Source: Pseudomonas neuropathica
Lineage (GTDB): Bacteria > Pseudomonadota > Gammaproteobacteria > Pseudomonadales > Pseudomonadaceae
Length of the DNA stretch: 64,000 nucleotides
Direction of reading: 5' to 3'
Assembly: GCF_015461835.1 (NCBI RefSeq)
Contig: NZ_JACOPX010000026.1
Location: forward strand, 1 to 64,000
Shown in pieces: positions 1 to 8,079 of the stretch. Made by a program: the position numbers and the translations under genes. The notes under the pieces were generated by a model. It worked only from the letters and a program-made list of their open reading frames with translations, was not told where the DNA came from and did no database searches. Position 1 is the stretch's first letter; every line of letters starts with the position of its first letter.

Positions 1-25
1 GTACCTTTGCAGCCACTGTTTAGGC

Positions 26-60
26 AGGCTTGAAAGCGGCGCCAAACGCGTTTCAAGCCT
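26..60. repeat. Inverted repeat at left edge
   Basis: A 10-bp perfect inverted repeat (AGGCTTGAAA / TTTCAAGCCT) encloses a 15-base centre that can extend the stem by about three pairs. It lies past the 3' end of ppk. There is no clear T tract, so it is not a convincing intrinsic terminator. It could be a transcription end structure or part of a mobile-element end lying off the left edge. Confidence 0.5.
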
Positions 61-112
61 GTAAAGGTGTAAACGATGTCCCCGGTCTAATTTGTAAAGG
101 ATGTACCGGTCT
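60..112. repeat. Tandem imperfect direct repeat, possible IS end
   Basis: Two imperfect copies of the same motif follow each other: TGTAAAGG, a short gap, then GATGTCCCCGGTCT (60-88), and TGTAAAG with GATGTACCGGTCT (93-112). Repeated short motifs like this are found at transposase-binding ends of some insertion sequences. No transposase is visible because the window begins here, so the identity is a guess. Confidence 0.3.
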
Positions 113-140
113 CTACAGTGAGGGGCTCTTGCTCTTGGCT

Positions 141-2366
141 TTAGCTGCTCACCGGCAAAATCGGGCTACCCAACCGCTCCAGCAACGTCGCCTGCGCACT
201 CCTCGGGTTCTGGTTGCCGGTCGGTGTATTGCGGATGTAACGACCATCCGACTGCAAGCTCCAGCTATGAGTGTTGTCAGTCAAATACAACTCCAGCTCT
301 TTCTTCACCCGGGTCAGCAGCTTCTTGCCTTCGACCGGGAAGCAAGTCTCGACGCGCTTGTCGAGGTTGCGCTCCATCCAGTCGGCACTGGAAAGGAACA
401 TCTGCTCGTCGCCGCCATTGAGGAAGTAGAACACGCGGGTGTGTTCCAGGAAGCGGCCGATGATCGAGCGCACATGAATGTTGTGCGAAACCCCGGCAAT
501 CCCCGGACGCAGGCAGCACATGCCGCGCACCACCAGATCGATGCGCACGCCGGACTGGCTGGCCTTGTACAGCGCGCGGATGATCTTCGGATCGGTCAGC
601 GAGTTGAACTTGGCGATGATGTGCGCCGGTTTGCCGTCGAGCGCAAATTGCGTCTCGCGGGTGATCATGTCGAGCATGCCCTTCTTCAGGGTGAACGGCG
701 CATGCAGCAGCTTCTTCATGCGCAGGGTTTTACCCATGCCGATCAACTGACTGAACAGTTTGCCGACGTCTTCGCACAAGGCGTCATCGGAGGTCAGCAG
801 GCTGTAGTCGGTGTAAAGTTTGGCGTTGCCGGCGTGGTAGTTACCGGTGCCGAGGTGCGCGTAACGCACGATTTCGCCGGCCTCGCGACGCAGGATCAAC
901 ATCATCTTGGCGTGGGTCTTGAAGCCGACCACGCCGTAGATCACCACCGCACCGGCCGCTTGCAGACGGCTGGCCAGTTGCAGGTTGGACTCTTCGTCGA
1001 ACCGTGCACGCAGCTCGATGACTGCCGTCACTTCCTTGCCGTTACGCGCGGCATCCACCAGCGCATCGACGATCTCGGAGTTGGCGCCGGAGCGGTACAG
1101 CGTCTGGCGCACAGCGAGTACGTGCGGGTCTTTCGCCGCCTGACGCAGGAGGTCGACCACCGGGGTGAACGACTCGAACGGGTGCAGCAGCAGGATGTCC
1201 TGCTTGCTGACCACGCTGAAAATGTTTTCGCTGTTCTGCAGCAGTTTCGGGATCTGCGGGGTGAACGGCGTGTATTGCAGCTCCGGATGACTGTCCAGAC
1301 CGGTGATGCTGAACAGCCGCGTCAGGTTGACCGGGCCGTTGACCTGATACAGCTCGCTCTCGCTCAGGTTGAACTGCTTGAGCAAATAATCCGAGAGGTG
1401 TTTCGGGCAGGTGTCAGCGACTTCCAGACGCACCGCGTCACCGTAACGACGCGAGAACAACTCGCCACGCAGGGCGCGGGCCAGGTCTTCGACGTCTTCG
1501 GAATCGAGCGCCAGGTCGGCGTTTCGGGTCAGGCGGAACTGGTAGCAGCCCTTGACCTTCATGCCCTGGAACAGGTCATCGGCGTGGGCGTGGATCATCG
1601 ACGACAGGAACACGTAATTGTCGCCGGGACCGCCGACTTCTTCCGGCACCTTGATGATCCGTGGCAGCAAGCGCGGCGCCGGGATAATCGCCAGACCGGA
1701 ATCGCGACCAAAGGCGTCGATACCTTCCAGTTCGACGATGAAGTTCAGGCTCTTGTTCACCAACAACGGGAACGGGTGCGTCGGATCGAGGCCGATCGGG
1801 GTGATGATCGGTGCGATCTCGTCGCGGAAATAACGGCGCACCCAGGTTTTGATCTTGACCGTCCAGTGACGGCGACGGATGAAGCGCACCTGATGCTTTT
1901 CCAGCTCCGGCAACAGAATGTCGTTGAGGATCGCGTACTGGCGGTCAACGTGACCGTGGACCAGCTCGCTGATCCTCGCCAGCGCCTGATGCGGCTGCAA
2001 GCCGTCAGCACCGGCCTGTTCACGGGCGAAGGTAATCTGCTTCTTCAGGCCGGCGACGCGAATTTCAAAGAATTCGTCAAGGTTGCTGGAGAAGATCAGC
2101 AGGAACTTCAGGCGTTCCAGCAACGGATAGGACTCGTCCAGCGCCTGTTCCAGCACGCGGATATTGAATTGCAGTTGCGAAAGCTCACGGTGGATGTACA
2201 GGCTGCTGTCATCCAGGCCTGGTATCGCAATCACTGGCGCCGCCGCGACAGGTTCGGCGACCGGCGCGGGTGGCGCAGGCTCCAGCTCAGGCGGGGTCTC
2301 GGTGATTTGCTCGACCACCGGTTGAGCTTCTTTTACTGCAACTTCCGTGAGTCCTTCGGTATTCAT
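141..2366 (-). CDS. ppk1: Polyphosphate kinase Ppk1
   Basis: Polyphosphate kinase, 741 aa, reversibly transferring the terminal phosphate of ATP to long-chain polyphosphate. The phosphohistidine motif KTHAKM places the catalytic histidine at residue 485, and HLGTGNYH begins at 504; both are typical of Ppk1. Residues 20-50 form a Pro/Ala-rich N-terminal extension not needed for catalysis in the family. The start lies 18 bp after the hemB stop, so the two genes are probably cotranscribed. The family is involved in stress survival and motility in pseudomonads. Confidence 0.97.
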   Translation of the reverse strand: MNTEGLTEVAVKEAQPVVEQITETPPELEPAPPAPVAEPVAAAPVIAIPGLDDSSLYIHRELSQLQFNIRVLEQALDESYPLLERLKFLLIFSSNLDEFFEIRVAGLKKQITFAREQAGADGLQPHQALARISELVHGHVDRQYAILNDILLPELEKHQVRFIRRRHWTVKIKTWVRRYFRDEIAPIITPIGLDPTHPFPLLVNKSLNFIVELEGIDAFGRDSGLAIIPAPRLLPRIIKVPEEVGGPGDNYVFLSSMIHAHADDLFQGMKVKGCYQFRLTRNADLALDSEDVEDLARALRGELFSRRYGDAVRLEVADTCPKHLSDYLLKQFNLSESELYQVNGPVNLTRLFSITGLDSHPELQYTPFTPQIPKLLQNSENIFSVVSKQDILLLHPFESFTPVVDLLRQAAKDPHVLAVRQTLYRSGANSEIVDALVDAARNGKEVTAVIELRARFDEESNLQLASRLQAAGAVVIYGVVGFKTHAKMMLILRREAGEIVRYAHLGTGNYHAGNAKLYTDYSLLTSDDALCEDVGKLFSQLIGMGKTLRMKKLLHAPFTLKKGMLDMITRETQFALDGKPAHIIAKFNSLTDPKIIRALYKASQSGVRIDLVVRGMCCLRPGIAGVSHNIHVRSIIGRFLEHTRVFYFLNGGDEQMFLSSADWMERNLDKRVETCFPVEGKKLLTRVKKELELYLTDNTHSWSLQSDGRYIRNTPTGNQNPRSAQATLLERLGSPILPVSS

Positions 2367-2384
2367 TGAATGTTCCTGGGAGGG

Positions 2385-3398
2385 CTATTTCTGCTCTCGT
2401 AACAATTGAGCGGCGCGGACAGCAAAGTAAGTCAGGATGCCATCAGCGCCGGCACGTTTAAAGGCGGTCAGTGATTCGAGAATCACCGCCTCGCTCAACC
2501 AGCCATTCTGGATCGCCGCCATGTGCATGGCGTATTCGCCGCTAACCTGATAGACGAAGGTCGGCACTTTGAAGGCATCTTTTACCCGGAAAAGAATGTC
2601 CAGATACGGCATGCCGGGTTTGACCATGACCATGTCCGCGCCTTCAGACAAGTCGGCGCCGACTTCGTGCAGCGCTTCGTCGCTGTTGGCCGGGTCCATC
2701 TGATACGAGGCCTTGTTGGCCTTGCCTAGGTTCGACGCCGAACCGACTGCATCGCGGAACGGGCCGTAATAGGCGCTGGCGTACTTGGCCGAATAAGCCA
2801 TGATCCGCACGTTGACGTGGCCGGCGATTTCCAGCGCTTCGCGGATCGCCTGAATGCGACCGTCCATCATGTCCGACGGCGCGACGACCTGCGCACCGGC
2901 CTCGGCGTGGGACAGGGCTTGGCGGACCAGCGCGTCGACAGTGATGTCGTTCTGCACGTAGCCTTCTTCGTCGAGAATGCCGTCCTGGCCGTGGGTGGTG
3001 AACGGATCGAGCGCGACGTCGGTGATCACACCCAGCTCCGGGAAACGCTCACGCAGGGCGCGGGTGGCGCGCTGGGCGATGCCTTGAGGATTCCAGGCTT
3101 CGGCGGCGTCGAGGGATTTAAGCTCAGGAGGGGTGACCGGGAACAGCGCCAACGCCGGAATCCCCAGCTCGACCCACTTGGCCGCTTCTTCGAGCAGCAA
3201 ATCGATAGTCAGCCGCTCTACCCCGGGCATCGAGGCCACGGCTTCGCGGCGGTTTTCACCGTCGAGCACGAACACCGGCAGGATCAGGTCATCGACCGTC
3301 AGCACATTTTCCCGCACCAGCCGACGCGAAAAGTCGTCGCGGCGATTGCGGCGCAGGCGCGTGGCTGGGAACAAACGGTTGGCGGGGGTAAAGCTCAC
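2385..3398 (-). CDS. hemB: Delta-aminolevulinic acid dehydratase (porphobilinogen synthase)
   Basis: Condenses two 5-aminolevulinate molecules into porphobilinogen, the second common step of tetrapyrrole synthesis. The start chosen is a GTG at 3398 behind a CAGGAG ribosome site. It gives 337 aa beginning VSFTPANRLF, the usual Pseudomonas length; an upstream in-frame ATG would add 36 unlikely residues. The metal-site segment reads DVALDPFTTHGQDG, with aspartate and alanine where zinc enzymes carry cysteines. This fits the magnesium-dependent class. MAYSAKYASAYYG and MVMVKPGMPYLD carry the Schiff-base lysines. ppk1 follows immediately. Confidence 0.97.
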   Translation of the reverse strand: MSFTPANRLFPATRLRRNRRDDFSRRLVRENVLTVDDLILPVFVLDGENRREAVASMPGVERLTIDLLLEEAAKWVELGIPALALFPVTPPELKSLDAAEAWNPQGIAQRATRALRERFPELGVITDVALDPFTTHGQDGILDEEGYVQNDITVDALVRQALSHAEAGAQVVAPSDMMDGRIQAIREALEIAGHVNVRIMAYSAKYASAYYGPFRDAVGSASNLGKANKASYQMDPANSDEALHEVGADLSEGADMVMVKPGMPYLDILFRVKDAFKVPTFVYQVSGEYAMHMAAIQNGWLSEAVILESLTAFKRAGADGILTYFAVRAAQLLREQK

Positions 3399-3605
3399 GG
3401 CAGACTCCTGAGCCCGCGCAAACGGGCGAGCGTGACAGTTATAGACGGCCATTATGACGAACAGATGACAGTTGTGTGAGACCCGCGACATGTAGCCGCA
3501 TTCCATTCTCAGTGTAGGAATTGTTCACGTCGAGACACATTTGGACACTTTCACGAATGTGTCCGAAGGGTTAGGCTGCGCGTTCATTTCGCCAGCACCC
3601 AGACA
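3399..3605. promoter_or_regulatory. hemB / DedA divergent intergenic region
   Basis: A non-coding gap of 207 bp between the divergent hemB and DedA-family genes, which must carry both promoters. A frame open on the minus strand through part of it is not preceded by a ribosome site and was not called. I could not assign -35/-10 boxes with confidence. Confidence 0.4.
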
Positions 3606-4256
3606 ATGCTCCAACAATTTCTGCATGACTTTGGCTACTTTGCCTTGTTCCTCGGCACGTTTTTCGAAGGCGAAACCATTCTGGTGCTCGCGGGCTTCCT
3701 CGCGTTCCGTGGATACATGGACATCAATATGGTGGTGGTCGTGGCGTTCTTCGGTAGCTATGCCGGCGATCAGCTGTGGTACTTCCTCGGCCGCAAGCAC
3801 GGGCGCAAATTGCTGGCGCGCAAACCGCGCTGGCAGATGATGGGTGACCGCGCGCTGGAGCACATTCGCAAGCATCCCGACATCTGGGTGCTGAGCTTCC
3901 GCTTCGTCTATGGCTTGCGCACGGTGATGCCGGTGGCGATCGGTTTGTCGGGTTATCCGCCGGGACGTTATCTGCTGCTCAACGGCATTGGCGCCGCGAT
4001 CTGGGCGACGGCGCTGGCTGCGGCCGCCTACCACTTCGGCGCGGTACTGGAAGGCATGCTCGGCAGCATCAAGAAGTACGAGCTGTGGGTATTGGGCGCG
4101 TTGCTGGTGCTCGGCGTTGGCCTGTGGCTGCGCCGCCGCTTCAAGAATGCGCGGCTGGCCAAACAGGTTTACGCCGACGAGCAAGCCGCGAAAGCTGCAC
4201 TGCTGAATCAAGACGAAGCGTCCAAGGCTGCCGAACCGAAGACGCCAGCCGAGTAA
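3606..4256 (+). CDS. DedA family membrane protein
   Basis: Integral membrane protein of the DedA/VTT superfamily, 216 aa. Family members help membrane homeostasis, probably as lipid scramblases or flippases, and need acidic and arginine residues in re-entrant loops. The hallmark segments are present: FFEGETILVLAGFLA near residue 18, GDQLWYFLGRKHGRK near 57, and RFVYGLRTVMPVAIGLSGYP near 99. These carry the conserved Glu, Asp and Arg residues. The C-terminal 40 residues are charged and alanine-rich after the last membrane segment. No strong ribosome site precedes the chosen ATG. Confidence 0.9.
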   Translation: MLQQFLHDFGYFALFLGTFFEGETILVLAGFLAFRGYMDINMVVVVAFFGSYAGDQLWYFLGRKHGRKLLARKPRWQMMGDRALEHIRKHPDIWVLSFRFVYGLRTVMPVAIGLSGYPPGRYLLLNGIGAAIWATALAAAAYHFGAVLEGMLGSIKKYELWVLGALLVLGVGLWLRRRFKNARLAKQVYADEQAAKAALLNQDEASKAAEPKTPAE

Positions 4257-4275
4257 CTCGCTGGCGACTTGCTAC

Positions 4276-4298
4276 AGCCCGCCATCACTGAGCGGGCT
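4276..4298 (+). terminator. Possible terminator after the DedA gene
   Basis: Inverted repeat AGCCCGC / GCGGGCT with a 9-base loop, 20 bp after the DedA stop codon. The following T run is weak (CCCTTTCTG), so termination may be inefficient. The rest of the 290-bp gap up to elbB shows no gene. Confidence 0.4.
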
Positions 4299-4546
4299 GG
4301 CCGACCCTTTCTGTCAGACGGATCACTTTTATCCTCGCTACTCTGGGGCATTCAAGTTCGCCAGCGGCGTTGTCACGCCAAAAATCTCCCGCTCGTTACG
4401 GCGCAGGCAACCCCAAATAATGAACACCCCGCCGTCGTTGCGATCCATGTAGAAAGCGCTCCATGCAGGTGCAGTCGCCACTTGGGCCTATGGCAACGCG
4501 CGACAATTTAGTGGACATTTAGCGCCATGAATCTGGAGAGAAACCC

Positions 4547-5215
4547 ATGAGCAAAAAAGTTGCAGTGATCCTGTCCGGCAGTGGCGTATACGACGGCGCC
4601 GAAATCCATGAAAGCGTCATCACCCTGCTGCGCCTCGACCAACGCGGTGCGCAGGTGCAGTGCTTCGCACCGAACATCACGCAATTGCACGTGATCAACC
4701 ACCTGACCGGCGAAGAAATGCCCGAGTCGCGCAACGTTCTGGTGGAATCGGCGCGCATTGCTCGCGGCAACATCAAAGACATCCGCGAAGCCGACGTCGA
4801 TGACTTCGATGCGCTGATCGTGCCGGGCGGCTTTGGGGCGGCGAAGAACCTGTCGAACTTCGCTGTTGAAGGCGCTGGCTGCAGCGTGCAGCCGGAAGTA
4901 CTGGCGCTGGCCGAGGCATTTGCCGAAGCGGGCAAACCGGTGGGCCTGATGTGCATCTCGCCAGCACTGGCGGCGAAGATCTACGGCCCGGGTGTAACCT
5001 GCACCATCGGCAACGACGCCGACACTGCCACGGCGATGAACAAGATGGGCGCCACCCACGAAGACTGTGCGGTGACGGAAATCATCGAAGACAAGGCGCG
5101 CAAACTGGTGACGACCCCGGCTTACATGCTGGCGCAGAACATCAGTGAAGCAGCTTCGGGGATCAACAAACTGGTCGATCGCGTGCTCGAACTGACCCAC
5201 GAAAACGACGCCTGA
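4547..5215 (+). CDS. elbB: ElbB, DJ-1/PfpI-like glyoxalase
   Basis: DJ-1/PfpI superfamily protein of 222 aa matching ElbB throughout, from the start MSKKVAVILSGSGVYDGAEI onward. The nucleophile-elbow cysteine is in PVGLMCISPALA (about residue 138), and the acidic partner lies in the N-terminal GSGVYDGAEIHE segment. Enterobacterial ElbB has been linked to isoprenoid synthesis and to glyoxalase III-like activity, but the physiological substrate is not settled. A GGAGAG ribosome site lies 7 bp before the ATG. It stands alone between a weak hairpin and a REPIN. Confidence 0.9.
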   Translation: MSKKVAVILSGSGVYDGAEIHESVITLLRLDQRGAQVQCFAPNITQLHVINHLTGEEMPESRNVLVESARIARGNIKDIREADVDDFDALIVPGGFGAAKNLSNFAVEGAGCSVQPEVLALAEAFAEAGKPVGLMCISPALAAKIYGPGVTCTIGNDADTATAMNKMGATHEDCAVTEIIEDKARKLVTTPAYMLAQNISEAASGINKLVDRVLELTHENDA

Positions 5216-5225
5216 CACGGTCTAC

Positions 5226-5315
5226 TGTAGGAGTGAGCCTGCTCGCGATGGCGGTGTATCAGGCAAGATATCTGTTGAATGACCGACCGCTATCGCGAGC
5301 AGGCTCACTCCTACA
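5226..5315. repeat. REPIN, GAGCCTGCTCGCGAT class
   Basis: Two inverted REP units (TGTAGGAGTGAGCCTGCTCG and its reverse complement) separated by about 40 bp, between the convergent elbB and yaiI genes. This is a standard doublet of the class repeated elsewhere in this window. Confidence 0.9.
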
Positions 5316-5333
5316 AGGGGATTTGTGTACGGC

Positions 5334-5789
5334 TTAAGGCTTGCGCGACAGTCGGGTCAGGATCCGGTCCAGCGCATTGGCAAACGCCTGCTTCTCGCGA
5401 TCGCCAAACGGCGCCGGTCCGCCACTCATCTGGCCTTGTTCGCGCAGATCAGTGAACAGGTTACGCACGGCCAGCCGCTCGCCCATGTTCTGCGCATCGA
5501 ACTCCTTGCCGCGCGGATCCAGCGCTGCCACACCTTTCTTCACCAAGCGATCGGCCAGTGGAATATCGCTGCAAATCACCAGCTCACCCGGGACCGCGTG
5601 CTCGACCAGATAATCGTCTGCCGCATCCGGCCCGCTCGGCACCACAATCAGTTTGACGATGGCCAGCCCCGGCTTGATCTGCGGCTGCCCGGCCACCAGC
5701 ACCACTTCGAACTGGCGCTTGAGGGCGAACTTCACCACCAGATCCTTCGCCGCCCGTGGGCAGGCGTCGGCATCGATCCAGACACGCAT
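5334..5789 (-). CDS. YaiI/YqxD family protein (UPF0178, DUF188)
   Basis: Small conserved protein of 151 aa in the YaiI/YqxD family, related to PIN/NYN-type nuclease folds. No biochemical role is established. The signature MRVWIDADACPRAAKD opens the protein with closely spaced aspartates that could bind metal. SDIPLADRLVKKGVAALDPRG follows around residue 80. The start at 5789 has an AGAGGT site. The frame continues upstream, but that part is translated REP sequence and is excluded. Confidence 0.9.
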   Translation of the reverse strand: MRVWIDADACPRAAKDLVVKFALKRQFEVVLVAGQPQIKPGLAIVKLIVVPSGPDAADDYLVEHAVPGELVICSDIPLADRLVKKGVAALDPRGKEFDAQNMGERLAVRNLFTDLREQGQMSGGPAPFGDREKQAFANALDRILTRLSRKP

Positions 5790-5810
5790 GTTCTTTACCT
5801 CTAAAAGCAA

Positions 5811-5908
5811 AAGATCGCAGCCTGCGGCAACTCCTACAGAGTGCGCGTCGCGGCGTAACATTGCGACATGCCTTGTCCCTGTGGGAGCTGCCGAAGGCTG
5901 CGATCTTT
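5811..5908. repeat. REP doublet, GATCGCAGCC..GGCAGCTCC class
   Basis: A degenerate left unit (AGATCGCAGCCTGCGGCAAC) and a consensus right unit (GTGGGAGCTGCCGAAGGCTG) in inverted orientation. It sits between the FTR1 gene and yaiI. This is the second REP class in the window, distinct from the CTGCTCGCG class. Confidence 0.85.
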
Positions 5909-5922
5909 TAGGAGTTACTCAA

Positions 5923-7821
5923 TCAAGCAGCTGAAACCCGCCGCTTCTCCGCCACCCAACTACGCCCATACAACAGCACAATCGCCAGAATCGCCACCGC
6001 CTGCGCCGTCAGCGAATAGGCATCGGCATGAATCCCCAGCCAATCAAACTCGAAGAACGCCACCGGCCGCGTGCCGAAGATCCCGGCTTCCTGCAACGCC
6101 TTCACGCCATGCCCGGCAAACACCACCGACAATGCGCACAGCAGCGCCGCGTTGATGCTGAAGAACAACGTCAACGGCAGTTTCGCCGAACCGCGCAGAA
6201 TCACCCACGCCAGCCCCACCAGCAGCACCAGTGCCGTCGCGCCACCGGCGAGTACCGCGTCATGCCCGGCCGGGCCGGCCTGCAACCACAGGGTTTCGTA
6301 GAACAGGATCACTTCGAACAGCTCGCGGTACACCGAGAAGAACGCGAGGATCGCGAAGCCGAAACGCCCGCCGCCGCCAACCAGGCTGCTCTTGATGTAA
6401 TCCTGCCAAGCTGCGGCATGGCGACGGTCGTGCATCCACACGCCCAGCCACAAGACCATGACACTGGCGAACAGCGCCGTCGCACCTTCGAGCAGTTCAC
6501 GCTGCGAACCGCTGACGTCGATCACATACGCCGCCAGCGCCCAGGTGCCGAGGCCGGCCAGCAACGCCAGGCCCCAACCGACGTTGACGCTGCGCACCGC
6601 CGATTGCTGGCCGGTGTTGCGCAGGAACGCAAGAATCGCTGCCAGCACCAGAATCGCTTCCAGACCTTCACGCAGCAGAATCAGCAAACCGGAGATGTAG
6701 CTCAGCGACCAGCTCAAGCCGTCACTGCCGAGCAACCCGGCGGACTCTTTAAGCTTGGCTTTGGCGGCGTCCAGGCGCTGCTCGGCCTGCTCGACCGACA
6801 AACCGTCCTGCAACGATTGCCGATACGCCATCAGGGATTTTTCGGTGTCCTTGCGCACATTGGCGTCGACGTTATCCAGCGAGCTTTCGACCAGCTCGAA
6901 GCCTTCCAGATAGGCCGCGACCGACAGGTCGTAAGCCTGATCGTGTTCACCGGCGCGGTACGCCGCCAAGCTCTTGTCCAGCGTTGCGGCGGTGTAGTCG
7001 AGCAACTGCGCCGGGCCACGCTTGACCTGCGGCGGCTGCGCACGTTGCGCACGGAACGTCGCTGCAGCTTGCGGACCATCGGCGGCCTGCACTTCGGCCG
7101 GTGTCTGGCGCGCCAGATCGGCGATGTTATAGGTCTTCTCGGCTTTGCCCGCCGCCGGATCGGCGCTGAAGCCGGCGATGTAAGTCGCCAGATCCCAACG
7201 CTGACGATCATCGAGCTGATCGGCAAACGCAGGCATGTCGGTGCCTTCGACGCCTTGGCCGAGGGTGTTGTAGATCGCGTACAGACTCAGGTGATCCAGC
7301 CGCGCCGCATCACGCAGATTGGCCGGTGCCGGGGTCATGCCGAGGCCCGCCGGACCGTCACCGGCGCCACTGTCGCCGTGGCACACCGAGCAATTCTGCG
7401 CATAGAGCGGCGCACCCCGGGAGGGGTCAGGAGTGATGATCGGCGCTTGGCTGACCTCATATGCCACCGCCAGTTGCGCGCCCAGTTGCCGTGCCTGTCG
7501 GGCCACTTCGGCGCCATCCTGCCTGGCAGTGATTGCCGCGTGCAAAGCGCTGACACCCTGCTCCAGCGCAGTCTTTTCAGGCTTGGCCGGCATGCCGGCG
7601 ATCAAGCCTTGCAGCGCCCGCGTGAACTCCAGTTGCTCGCGGTATTCGGCGTCATCGACAACCTTGCCCGCCGCTACCGTCGGCGGGTAGTCGGCGCTGA
7701 TGTAATCGAGCAGGTGCAGCGCTTGTGGCGCGCCTTCCACGGTATCGGCCAGCAGATTAAAGCTGCTCAGGGCAAACAACGGGAACACCAGCCAGGCCAG
7801 AAAGCGGGACGAGGCAGTCAT
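5923..7821 (-). CDS. FTR1 family iron permease with fused cytochrome c domain
   Basis: Membrane iron permease of 632 aa. A signal peptide (1-25) is followed by a periplasmic region with a c-type haem site CSVCH at 144-148. A helical stretch with an EGFE motif near 305 comes next, and then the FTR1 domain. The two FTR1 motifs of form R-E-x-x-E are REGLE at 383-387 and RELFE at 498-502. In the family these glutamates carry iron through the membrane. The haem domain suggests ferrous iron is oxidised or electrons are passed during uptake; that is inference. The gene is monocistronic, with a palindrome just upstream. Confidence 0.9.
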   Translation of the reverse strand: MTASSRFLAWLVFPLFALSSFNLLADTVEGAPQALHLLDYISADYPPTVAAGKVVDDAEYREQLEFTRALQGLIAGMPAKPEKTALEQGVSALHAAITARQDGAEVARQARQLGAQLAVAYEVSQAPIITPDPSRGAPLYAQNCSVCHGDSGAGDGPAGLGMTPAPANLRDAARLDHLSLYAIYNTLGQGVEGTDMPAFADQLDDRQRWDLATYIAGFSADPAAGKAEKTYNIADLARQTPAEVQAADGPQAAATFRAQRAQPPQVKRGPAQLLDYTAATLDKSLAAYRAGEHDQAYDLSVAAYLEGFELVESSLDNVDANVRKDTEKSLMAYRQSLQDGLSVEQAEQRLDAAKAKLKESAGLLGSDGLSWSLSYISGLLILLREGLEAILVLAAILAFLRNTGQQSAVRSVNVGWGLALLAGLGTWALAAYVIDVSGSQRELLEGATALFASVMVLWLGVWMHDRRHAAAWQDYIKSSLVGGGGRFGFAILAFFSVYRELFEVILFYETLWLQAGPAGHDAVLAGGATALVLLVGLAWVILRGSAKLPLTLFFSINAALLCALSVVFAGHGVKALQEAGIFGTRPVAFFEFDWLGIHADAYSLTAQAVAILAIVLLYGRSWVAEKRRVSAA

Positions 7822-7842
7822 GAATGAGTCTCAAATGGAAAT

Positions 7843-7868
7843 GCGAAGTTACATATTGTTCACTTCGC
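7843..7868. promoter_or_regulatory. Palindrome upstream of the FTR1 gene
   Basis: A perfect 7-bp inverted repeat, GCGAAGT and ACTTCGC, separated by 12 AT-rich bases, 22 bp before the start of the FTR1 permease. Its position suits an operator. It does not match the Fur box consensus. The remaining gap to the next gene shows only a -10-like TATACT. Confidence 0.4.
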
Positions 7869-8030
7869 GGACTTTTCTCTCAAGCTTTGTCGGTTTTTCG
7901 CTTTTATTGGGCGGATATACCCGGCAGACGAACACCGCAATATCGCCGAGGATTGCCGCAGTGACAGGGTCCTTGATCGGCGCACATCGGCCCCCCACCT
8001 GAATCGCAGCCATTGGCCAGCATCCGCCAC

Positions 8031-8036
8031 TATACT
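8031..8036 (+). promoter_or_regulatory. Putative -10 box for the first COG3014 gene
   Basis: TATACT lies 44 bp before the ATG of the first lipoprotein gene. It is followed by GCGCGCGCCCTC, much as the TATAAT before the second paralogue is followed by GCCGCGCCCTC. No good -35 is seen at 16-18 bp, so an activator or another sigma factor may be involved. Confidence 0.35.
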
Positions 8037-8079
8037 GCGCGCGCCCTCAACATTTCGGCTCAAGGAGACACACTCGTTT

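Noticed and set aside
30..2369. A long plus-strand open frame (about 780 codons) antisense to ppk1
   Set aside because: It is the shadow of high-GC ppk1 codons. The minus-strand protein has all Ppk1 motifs, while the plus frame has no recognisable domain and no ribosome site.
5790..5861. N-terminal extensions containing GCDLLLL-type peptides on the yaiI frame and likewise on lysE
   Set aside because: They are translated REP sequence, and internal starts with proper ribosome sites fit the family length.
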